Source: Betaproteobacteria bacterium (GTDB lineage: Bacteria; Pseudomonadota; Gammaproteobacteria; Burkholderiales; SG8-39). Taken from it: DNA of 5,218 bases. Below are positions 1 to 5,218 of the stretch, one piece after another; the first letter of the stretch is position 1, and each line of letters starts with the position of its first letter. Where the stretch lies: positions 1 through 5,218 of the forward strand of contig JAOUFA010000275.1 of assembly GCA_029858545.1 (NCBI GenBank). Reading direction: 5' to 3'. Below the pieces are notes generated by a model. That model was not told the origin of the DNA, did not search any database, and worked only from the letters and a program-made list of their open reading frames with translations. The position numbers and the translations under genes were made by a program.

Positions 1-1
1 G

Positions 2-391
2 GCCGGCAAATTGCTCGGCGAAATCGTCCCGGCGATCAAGAAGACTTCCGATCTGGTGCAGGAGATCACCGCGGCCTCCGAGGAGCAGTCGTCGAGTGTC
101 GGCCAGATCAACACCTCGATGGTGCAGCTGAACCAGATCACGCAGCAAAACGCCTCCTCTTCCGAGGAACTCGCGGCCACCGCCGAGGAGATGAGCAGCC
201 AGGCGGAGAACCTCCAGCAGCTGATCGGATTCTTCAAGCTTGAGGCGGGTGAGTCGGCCGGCGCGCGTACCAAGCGCGCTGCTCCCGCCGCGCACCGCGC
301 GCTAGCGTCCGCGCAGCCGCCGCACGCTCCGGCGCGTCCGTTGCACCCCGCCGGGAACGGCCCGGAATCCAAGGAATTCGTGAAGTTCTAG
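2..391 (+). CDS. Methyl-accepting chemotaxis protein MCP-1, C-terminal fragment (5' end outside window)
   Basis: The reading frame is open from base 2 and ends at TAG 389-391; the sensor, membrane segments, HAMP domain and hairpin tip lie to the left of the window. What remains is the C-terminal arm of the cytoplasmic coiled coil, starting at AGKLLGEIV and running through TQQNASSSEELAATAEEM to the usual LIGFFK end at about base 238. Likely methylation sites are the Glu pairs at 80-85 (ASEEQS), 164-169 (SSEELA) and 185-190 (TAEEMS). A 44-residue linker rich in Ala, Pro and Arg follows (242-373), then the terminal EFVKF. The protein would signal to CheA through CheW and be modified by the CheR, CheB and CheD encoded just downstream. 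The stop lies 13 bases before cheW, which suggests one operon. An apparent TTG start at base 11 is inside the coiled coil and is not a real start. Confidence 0.95.
   Translation, partial: AGKLLGEIVPAIKKTSDLVQEITAASEEQSSSVGQINTSMVQLNQITQQNASSSEELAATAEEMSSQAENLQQLIGFFKLEAGESAGARTKRAAPAAHRALASAQPPHAPARPLHPAGNGPESKEFVKF
374..388 (+). other. Codons for a C-terminal CheR-docking pentapeptide (EFVKF)
   Basis: The last five residues of MCP-1 are E-F-V-K-F, with aromatic residues at positions 2 and 5. This matches the pattern of the E. coli Tar/Tsr tail NWETF, which tethers CheR (and CheB) to receptors. It sits at the end of a long, proline-rich, probably disordered linker, the usual arrangement for a tether. 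The neighbouring CheR has the loop expected of a tail-binding enzyme. Binding is inferred from the pattern, not shown. Confidence 0.7.
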
Positions 392-404
392 CAAGGGAAA
401 AGCC

Positions 405-974
405 ATGGGAGCATTGATCCGTTCGGAACGCAAGGCCGTGCAGGGCGCCCAGGAAGAGGCGCTCGCGCAGGGCCAGCAGTACCTGACCTTCACGGTGGCC
501 GCCGAGGTATTCGCGATCCCGATCTCGACCATCAAGGAGATCATCGAATACCGCAAGCCCACCGACGTGCCGATGATGCCGCCTTACATGCGCGGCATCA
601 TCAATCTGCGCGGACGCGTGGTACCGGTGATCGACCTGTCGGTGCGTTTCGGGCGCGACGCAAGCGAGGTATCGCGGCGCACCTGCTTCGTGATACTCGA
701 AGTCGAGCAGCAGGACGAGCGCCACGATATCGGCGTGGTGGTCGACGCGGTGAGCGCGGTGATCGATATCGCCGACGCGGACATCGAACCGGCGCCCGGC
801 TTCGGCGCCAACCTGCGCGCCGATTTCATCAGCGGCATGGGCAAGATGGGCGAGAAGTTCGCGATCATCCTCGATATCGCGAAGGTGCTCTCGATCGACG
901 AGCTCGCGTTGCTGACCGGCGGCGCCGAGATGCAGGCGCTTCCCGCGGCGCAGGCAAGCGCGCAGCACGCCTAG
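405..974 (+). CDS. cheW: Chemotaxis coupling protein CheW
   Basis: CheW is the cytoplasmic adaptor that links receptor hairpins to the kinase CheA in the signalling array. The 189-residue protein has a single CheW (SH3-like) domain from about residue 24 (QQYLTFTV) to about 165 (AKVLSIDEL). Its hallmark MRGIINLRGRVVPVIDL segment lies at residues 62-78, with the conserved NLRG at 67-70 that contributes to receptor and kinase contacts. It is longer than the E. coli protein (167 residues) because of a polar N-terminal extension of about 22 residues and an Ala/Gln-rich C-terminal tail of about 20. The ATG at 405 follows AAGGGA (393-398) at suitable spacing, and the gene starts 13 bases after the MCP-1 stop. 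No CheA or receiver domain is fused to it, so it is CheW rather than CheV. Confidence 0.96.
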   Translation: MGALIRSERKAVQGAQEEALAQGQQYLTFTVAAEVFAIPISTIKEIIEYRKPTDVPMMPPYMRGIINLRGRVVPVIDLSVRFGRDASEVSRRTCFVILEVEQQDERHDIGVVVDAVSAVIDIADADIEPAPGFGANLRADFISGMGKMGEKFAIILDIAKVLSIDELALLTGGAEMQALPAAQASAQHA

Positions 975-985
975 CCGGAATCCCG

Positions 986-1879
986 ATGGAGGCAATTCCG
1001 GGCCTTGCGTCGCAGACGACCGAGCGCCGCCGCGCGGCGCATGCCGCGGGCGGGGCCGTGTCGCCGCATGCTTCGCTTCATACGGCGATCACCGAGCAGG
1101 AATTCCAGGGCATCAAGACCTGGATCTATCAAGTCGCGGGGATCAATCTTTCGAACCAGAAACGGGCGCTTGTCATGGGGCGCCTCGCGCAGCGCCTGCG
1201 GCATCATCAGCTCGCGAGCTACGGCGAGTATTTCGAACTGCTGCGCGGCAGCGAGCACCCGGGCGAGCTGCAGATCGCGATCGATCTGCTGACCACCAAC
1301 GAAACCCACTTCTTTCGCGAGCCGAAGCATTTCGACTACCTGCGCGAAAAGATCCTTGCCAGGCACACGCCCGGACGCACGTTTCGTGTCTGGAGCGCGG
1401 CGAGCTCGAGCGGCGAGGAGCCCTACAGTATCGCGATGACGCTCGCCGAAACGCTCGGCGAGGGTTCGTGGGAAGTGCTCGCCTCGGATCTCTCCAGCCG
1501 CGTGCTCGATCGCGCGCGCAACGGCCACTACGCGATGGCGCGCGCCAAGACCATTCCGCGACCGCTGTTGCAGGCGTACTGCCTGAAAGGGGTCGGTGCG
1601 CAGGAGGGTACCTTCCTCATCGATCCGAAGCTGCGCCAGCGCGTGAGGTTCATGCAGATCAACCTGATCGCCAAGCTCCCGGAGCTGGGCGAACTCGACC
1701 TGGTGTTCCTGAGAAACGTGATGATCTACTTCGACATGGCAACCAAGCGCGAGGTCGTCACCCGCATCGCGCCGACGCTGCGCAGCGGGGGGCACATGTT
1801 CGTGGGCCACTCGGAAAGCCTGAACGGCGTGAGCGATGCGCTCAAGGTCGTGCAGCCCTCGATTTACCGCAAACCCTGA
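986..1879 (+). CDS. cheR: Chemotaxis protein methyltransferase CheR
   Basis: CheR transfers methyl groups from S-adenosylmethionine to receptor glutamates, raising kinase activity during adaptation. The 297-residue protein has the all-helical N-terminal domain (about residues 34-95, ITEQEF onward), then TTNETHFFRE at 103-112. The SAM-binding VWSAASSSGEEPYSIAM follows at 135-151, an acidic residue in LASDLS at 168, NVMIYFD at 244-250 and GHSES at 274-278. Between these, residues 198-227 form the beta-subdomain, with a GVGAQEG loop (202-208) that matches the Gly-rich loop of receptor-tail-binding CheRs. Length is close to E. coli CheR (286). The first 30 or so residues are low-complexity and unconserved. 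The ATG at 986 has only a weak upstream GGAA, 11 bases after the cheW stop, so coupling to cheW translation is likely and the exact start is less certain. Confidence 0.96.
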   Translation: MEAIPGLASQTTERRRAAHAAGGAVSPHASLHTAITEQEFQGIKTWIYQVAGINLSNQKRALVMGRLAQRLRHHQLASYGEYFELLRGSEHPGELQIAIDLLTTNETHFFREPKHFDYLREKILARHTPGRTFRVWSAASSSGEEPYSIAMTLAETLGEGSWEVLASDLSSRVLDRARNGHYAMARAKTIPRPLLQAYCLKGVGAQEGTFLIDPKLRQRVRFMQINLIAKLPELGELDLVFLRNVMIYFDMATKREVVTRIAPTLRSGGHMFVGHSESLNGVSDALKVVQPSIYRKP

Positions 1880-1891
1880 TCGTTGCCGACA

Positions 1892-2407
1892 ATGAAAAAA
1901 GGCGCTCCCGAGGACATTATCGAGATCTTTCTCCAGCCCGGAGAGTTTTACTTCGGCGAGGAAAAAACGCGCATCCGCACGCTGCTTGGCTCCTGCGTGG
2001 CGATTACCCTCTGGCATCCGAAGCAGCACATCGGCGGAATGAGCCACTACATGCTGCCGCAGCGGCCGCAACGCAGGCCGAGCGAAGCGCTCGACGGACG
2101 CTATGCCGACGAGGTGATGCAGTTGTTCCATCGCGAGCTGCAGCGTACGCGCACCCGGCCCGCGGAGTACCAGGTCAAGATCTTCGGCGGGGGGCATATG
2201 TTCGACCATGTCCAGAAGAACAAGCGCCACACCGATATTTCCGATCGCAACATCGAGGTCGGGCGGCAGCTGGTCGCGCAGTACGGCTACCGGCTTAGCG
2301 CCGAGGATCTCGGCGGCAATGGCCACCGCAACGTGATCCTCGACTTGTGGAGCGGTGACGTATGGATGAAACGCGCCGAGCGGGCCGCGCCGGCGGTGGC
2401 CGGCTGA
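1892..2407 (+). CDS. cheD: Receptor glutamine deamidase CheD
   Basis: CheD hydrolyses specific receptor glutamines to glutamates, creating methylation sites and tuning receptor output; in CheC-containing species it also partners CheC, which is not seen here. Counting from ATG 1892 (171 residues), the catalytic Cys is C35 in LLGSCVAITLWHP, the His is H52 in GGMSHYML (17 residues later, the same spacing as in Thermotoga CheD), and the likely Thr is T30. Further family marks are KIFGGGHMF (96-104), DRNIEVG (118-124) and EDLGGNGHRNV (138-148). An in-frame TTG at 1883 would add three residues (start set MPT). I prefer ATG 1892 because the added residues are not recognisable CheD sequence, but neither start has a clear Shine-Dalgarno. 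Translation is probably coupled to cheR, whose stop is 12 bases upstream. Confidence 0.94.
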   Translation: MKKGAPEDIIEIFLQPGEFYFGEEKTRIRTLLGSCVAITLWHPKQHIGGMSHYMLPQRPQRRPSEALDGRYADEVMQLFHRELQRTRTRPAEYQVKIFGGGHMFDHVQKNKRHTDISDRNIEVGRQLVAQYGYRLSAEDLGGNGHRNVILDLWSGDVWMKRAERAAPAVAG

Positions 2408-2414
2408 TGCGAAG

Positions 2415-3482
2415 ATGGCGATGATCAATGTCCTGATCGTCGACGACTCGGCGGTGGTGCGCCAGGCGATTGGCGCGGCGCTGTCCCGTGATCGCGGCAT
2501 CAACGTGATCGGCGCGGTCGCCGATCCGCTCTTCGCGATGCAGCGCATGAAGATGGACTGGCCCGATGTAATCGTGCTCGATGTCGAGATGCCGCGCATG
2601 GACGGCATCACCTTTCTGAAGAAGATCATGGCCGAGCGTCCGACGCCGGTGGTGATCTGCTCGACCCTTACGCCAAAGGGCGCCGAGACGACGATGATGG
2701 CGCTGGTGGCCGGCGCGGTGGCGATCGTCGCCAAGCCCAAGGTGGGGATCAAGGCCTTTTTGCTCGATGACGCGACCGATCTGGCGCAGGTGGTGAAGGC
2801 GGCCGCGCGCGCGAACGTGAAGAACCTGCTGCCGGCCGGGGGGGCGCCGCTCGCGGCGCGCATCCAGGATCCGTCGACCAAGGCGGGTCTTCCCGATGGC
2901 CTGCGCGAGACGACCGATCGTATCGTCGCGATCGGTACCTCGACCGGAGGTACCCAGGCGCTGGAATCGGTGCTCTCTGCATTGCCGCGCGTGACCCCCG
3001 GCATCGTCGTGGTGCAGCACATGCCGGAGAAATTCACCGCCGCATTCGCTCAGCGCCTGGACAGCGTCTGCCAGATCGAGGTACGCGAGGCGCAGAACGG
3101 CGACCGCGTCATCGCCGGGCGCGCTCTGGTCGCACCCGGCGGCAAGCACATGCAGCTGACGCGCAGCGGCGCGCAGTACCACGTCGAAGTGCGCGACGGG
3201 CCGGTCGTGAACCGTCATCGCCCTTCGGTCGATGTGCTGTTCCGCTCGGTCGCGCATCACGCCGCGAAGAACTCGCTCGGCATCATCATGACCGGAATGG
3301 GCGACGACGGCGCGCGCGGGCTGAAGGAAATGCACGAGGCCGGCGCGCGCACGCTGGCGCAGGACGAGAAGACCTGCGTGGTGTTCGGCATGCCGAAGGA
3401 AGCGATCAAGCTCGACTGCATCGACCGGGTCCTGCCGCTGCACGCGATCGCGCAGGAAATCAGCGCGTTCACGGGCAGCTAG
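2415..3482 (+). CDS. cheB: Protein-glutamate methylesterase/deamidase CheB
   Basis: CheB is the phosphorylation-activated enzyme that removes receptor methyl esters and deamidates glutamines, opposing CheR. The 355-residue protein has an N-terminal receiver domain (about residues 3-125) with the acidic pair D10/D11, phospho-acceptor D56 in VLDVEMP, S83/T84 in CSTLT and K107 in AKPK. After a linker comes the methylesterase domain (about 168-352) with the catalytic triad S176 (IGTSTGG), H202 (VQHMP) and D298 (TGMGDDGA). The triad spacings of 26 and 96 residues are the same as in the enterobacterial enzyme (S164, H190, D286). All key residues are intact. ATG 2415 follows the cheD stop by 7 bases; a second in-frame ATG at 2421 has GAAG (2411-2414) at good spacing and may be the true start, giving MINVLIVDDS. 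Phosphorylation would come from a CheA encoded outside the window. Confidence 0.97.
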   Translation: MAMINVLIVDDSAVVRQAIGAALSRDRGINVIGAVADPLFAMQRMKMDWPDVIVLDVEMPRMDGITFLKKIMAERPTPVVICSTLTPKGAETTMMALVAGAVAIVAKPKVGIKAFLLDDATDLAQVVKAAARANVKNLLPAGGAPLAARIQDPSTKAGLPDGLRETTDRIVAIGTSTGGTQALESVLSALPRVTPGIVVVQHMPEKFTAAFAQRLDSVCQIEVREAQNGDRVIAGRALVAPGGKHMQLTRSGAQYHVEVRDGPVVNRHRPSVDVLFRSVAHHAAKNSLGIIMTGMGDDGARGLKEMHEAGARTLAQDEKTCVVFGMPKEAIKLDCIDRVLPLHAIAQEISAFTGS

Positions 3483-3547
3483 GCGTCGCACAGCGCAGCG
3501 GTTTGCGGCATTCGAATTGCGGATGAAATAAGAAGGAGGTGGGCGCC
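3483..3547 (+). other. Intergenic gap between cheB and MCP-2
   Basis: This 65-base gap is the longest non-coding stretch in the window. Its 3' half is locally AT-rich (about 3510-3534). It contains TTGCGG twice (3503-3508 and 3517-3522) around the palindrome TTCGAA (3511-3516), then the ribosome binding site. I see no stem-loop followed by a T run, so no terminator, and no convincing sigma-70 or flagellar sigma-28 promoter. MCP-2 is most simply read as part of the same transcript. Confidence 0.5.
3533..3540 (+). promoter_or_regulatory. Strong ribosome binding site of MCP-2
   Basis: AAGGAGGT is a near-perfect complement of the 16S rRNA 3' end and lies 7 bases before ATG 3548, an optimal distance. 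It fixes the MCP-2 start and is far better than the sites before cheR, cheD and cheB, suggesting independent and strong translation of the receptor. Confidence 0.88.
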
Positions 3548-5218
3548 ATGAAATCGATGCTGGATCAACTGAAGGTATGGCAGAAGTTCTTACTGCTCGG
3601 AATTCTGGCGATCGTGCTGCTGTCGGTGCCGACCTGGTTGTACGTTGCCGAGGCAAACAAGGCCATCAGCGCCGCGGAGTCCGAGAGTCGTGGCATGCGG
3701 CCGGTCAAGGGATTGCTCGAATTGATTCGCCTCGCACAGCAGCACCGTGGGCTCGCTGCGCTGGAACTCGGCGGCGACGCCTCCGCGGGTTCGGCGCGCC
3801 AGACCAAGCGCGCGGAGGTGGCGCGCGCGGCGCTGGTGTTCGGCGAGGCGATCGGCGGCGCGGCCGGCAAGGCCGGCGGCGAGTGGCTGCAGGCAAAGGG
3901 TGACCTGGAGCGTCTGCTGAGCGATCTGGATGGGCGTACGGTCAATGGCGCGGAGAGTTTTACGCGCCATACCGCGGCGATTACGCGCTTGATGGACCTG
4001 CTCGCACTGACCGCGGACGCTTATGGGCTTTCTCTGGATCCCGACGCCGACGGGTATTTTCTCGTCATGGCGCTGCTCGACCGGCTGCCGACGCTTACCG
4101 AGCAGCTTGGCCAGGCGCGCGCGCGGGGCGCCGGCATGCTCGCCAGACATTCGGCAACCGCGCGCGAGCGCGAGGTACTCGCCGGACTGCTGGAGCGCGC
4201 GCGCGCGGCGCAGCGCGGGCTGACAATCTACCTGGGCAAGGCGTTCGATGCCGATCCGGCGTCGCGCGCGGCGCTTGCGGCGATCGCGGATGCGGCGTCC
4301 GAGCAGGTCAAGCGTGTGCTGTCGCTCTCCGAAGAAGAAGTCTTGCGCAACGAGACACTCAACTTTGCCGGGAGCGAATTCTTCAGAACCTACACCGACG
4401 TGATCGACGCCCAGTTCAAGCTCGTCGACGACGGAACGAAGCAGCTCGAGCGGATTCTGACGGCCCGTGTGTCGCGGCTCCGCGGTACCGAATTCACCCT
4501 GATCTCCGTGCTGAGCGCGCTCGCGCTGCTTATTGCGTTGCTGGGTTTCCTCGTCGCGCGCGGCCTGGTGAAGCAACTGGGCGGCGAGCCCGGCTACGCG
4601 GCCGAGGTGGCCCGGCGCATCGCCGCGGGCGACCTGATGCTCAAGGTCGAGGTCCGGGAGGGCGATACCACCAGCCTGATCGCGGCGATGGGCGAAATGG
4701 CGACCAGGCTCGGGCAGGTGGTGGGCGAGGTGCGCGCGAGCGCCGACGCGCTTTCGTCGGCTTCCGAGGAGGTGAGCGCCACGGCGCAGTCGATGAGCCA
4801 GGCCTCCAGCGAGCAGGCGGCGAGCGTCGAGGAAACCTCGGCCTCGATCGAGCAGATGACCGCGTCGATCACGCAAAACGGCGAGAACGCCAAGGTGACC
4901 GACGGCATGGCGACTCAGGTGGCGACGCAGGCCGATGAGGGCGGTGCCGCGGTCGAGCAGACGGTCGATGCGATGAAGAGTATCGCGAAGAAGATCGGCA
5001 TCATCGACGACATCGCCTACCAGACCAATCTGCTGGCGTTGAACGCGGCGATCGAGGCGGCGCGCGCGGGCGAGCACGGCAAGGGCTTCGCGGTGGTCGC
5101 GGGCGAAGTGAGAAAGCTCGCTGAAAGGAGCCAGGTGGCGGCGCAGGAGATCGGCGAGATGGCGGGGAGTTCGGTGGAGGTGGCCGAGAAGGCGGGCAAG
5201 ATGCTGGGCGAGATCGTG
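3548..5218 (+). CDS. Methyl-accepting chemotaxis protein MCP-2 (3' end outside window)
   Basis: This transmembrane receptor is open for 557 codons to the right edge without a stop. A short cytoplasmic start (MKSMLDQLKVWQKF) precedes TM1 (about residues 14-34). A helical periplasmic sensor spans about 35-315, TM2 about 316-338, a HAMP domain about 338-392 (LGGEPGYAAEVARRIAAGDL type), and the signalling coiled coil starts near 393. The conserved hairpin tip is at about 487-520 (IDDIAYQTNLLALNAAIEAA, then GEHGKGFAVVAGEV). Probable methylation sites on the first arm are E422, E429 and Q436, aligned to Tsr 297, 304 and 311; Q436 is encoded as Gln and so needs CheB or CheD deamidation. The sensor has LAQQHRGLAALELGGD (62-77), reminiscent of NIT-type helical domains, and LDPDADGYFL (163-172). 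The ligand is unknown. The gene follows cheB by 65 bases with its own strong ribosome binding site. The missing part should be the second arm and tail. Confidence 0.95.
   Translation, partial: MKSMLDQLKVWQKFLLLGILAIVLLSVPTWLYVAEANKAISAAESESRGMRPVKGLLELIRLAQQHRGLAALELGGDASAGSARQTKRAEVARAALVFGEAIGGAAGKAGGEWLQAKGDLERLLSDLDGRTVNGAESFTRHTAAITRLMDLLALTADAYGLSLDPDADGYFLVMALLDRLPTLTEQLGQARARGAGMLARHSATAREREVLAGLLERARAAQRGLTIYLGKAFDADPASRAALAAIADAASEQVKRVLSLSEEEVLRNETLNFAGSEFFRTYTDVIDAQFKLVDDGTKQLERILTARVSRLRGTEFTLISVLSALALLIALLGFLVARGLVKQLGGEPGYAAEVARRIAAGDLMLKVEVREGDTTSLIAAMGEMATRLGQVVGEVRASADALSSASEEVSATAQSMSQASSEQAASVEETSASIEQMTASITQNGENAKVTDGMATQVATQADEGGAAVEQTVDAMKSIAKKIGIIDDIAYQTNLLALNAAIEAARAGEHGKGFAVVAGEVRKLAERSQVAAQEIGEMAGSSVEVAEKAGKMLGEIV

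Noticed and set aside
234..391. Frameshift or degraded end of MCP-1
   Set aside because: The low-complexity Ala/Pro/Arg sequence after the coiled coil looks like an out-of-frame reading, but it ends in an aromatic pentapeptide just before cheW, as expected of a genuine receptor linker and tether.
1468..2298. Plus-strand open frame of 276 codons overlapping cheR and cheD in another frame
   Set aside because: It is an Arg/Ala-rich out-of-frame reading across the cheR/cheD junction, with no motif and no ribosome binding site.
971..3037. Very long minus-strand open frame (688 codons) across cheR, cheD and cheB
   Set aside because: It is antisense to three genes with intact catalytic motifs, shows no recognisable domain, and has the His/Arg/Ala-rich look of frames opposite GC-rich coding DNA.
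3503..3522. TTGCGG direct repeat around the palindrome TTCGAA as an operator
   Set aside because: Six-base elements of this kind are expected by chance and there is no regulator gene or second copy nearby to support a binding site.
3503..3530. Possible promoter before MCP-2 (TTGCGG as -35 and GAAATA as -10, 16 bases apart)
   Set aside because: The -10 match is poor, and a start from it would fall at or within the ribosome binding site, leaving almost no leader. No sigma-28 type motif was seen either.
2295..3656. Minus-strand open frame of 453 codons opposite cheB
   Set aside because: Its composition is dominated by His, Arg and Asp from reading GC-rich codons backwards, and it overlaps a certain gene along its length.
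3590..5077. Minus-strand open frame of 495 codons opposite MCP-2
   Set aside because: MCP-2 on the + strand is a clear receptor with intact membrane, HAMP and hairpin parts; the antisense frame has Arg/His/Leu-rich repeats without family marks.

Overview
This window is one stretch of a chemotaxis (che) operon, entirely on the + strand. The order is: 3' end of a methyl-accepting chemotaxis receptor (MCP-1), cheW, cheR, cheD, cheB, then a second receptor gene (MCP-2) that runs off the right edge. The DNA is GC-rich with strong G/C preference at third codon positions. The protein sequences (CheD with an LGSC...LWHP active site, the receptor hairpin, the LDPDADGYFL-type sensor motif) look most like a betaproteobacterium of the Rhodocyclales/Burkholderiales kind. 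That assignment rests on remembered family resemblance and is not proven by the window.

Layout: positions 2-391 encode the C-terminal arm of MCP-1 plus a 44-residue Ala/Pro/Arg-rich flexible linker ending in EFVKF, a likely CheR-docking pentapeptide. cheW (405-974), cheR (986-1879), cheD (1892-2407, possibly from TTG at 1883) and cheB (2415-3482) follow with gaps of only 7-13 bases, so they are almost certainly co-transcribed and probably translationally coupled. A 65-base gap (3483-3547) carries a near-perfect Shine-Dalgarno and leads into MCP-2 (3548 to beyond 5218), a two-TM receptor with a roughly 280-residue periplasmic helical sensor, a HAMP domain and most of the cytoplasmic hairpin.

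How they work together: the receptors sense ligand and control CheA through CheW. CheR methylates receptor glutamates. CheB (response regulator plus methylesterase) removes methyl groups and deamidates glutamine. CheD deamidates receptor glutamines. The window therefore holds receptors, the coupling protein and the whole adaptation module. It has no cheA, cheY, cheZ or cheC, which must lie outside if present.

No mobile element, CRISPR, RNA gene or novel system is visible. The points most worth checking are the matching docking tail (MCP-1) and tail-reading loop (CheR), a symmetric one-heptad deletion that puts the receptors in the 34H class, the unassigned sensor domain of MCP-2, and the fact that the window begins and ends at the same homologous position in two paralogous receptor genes.
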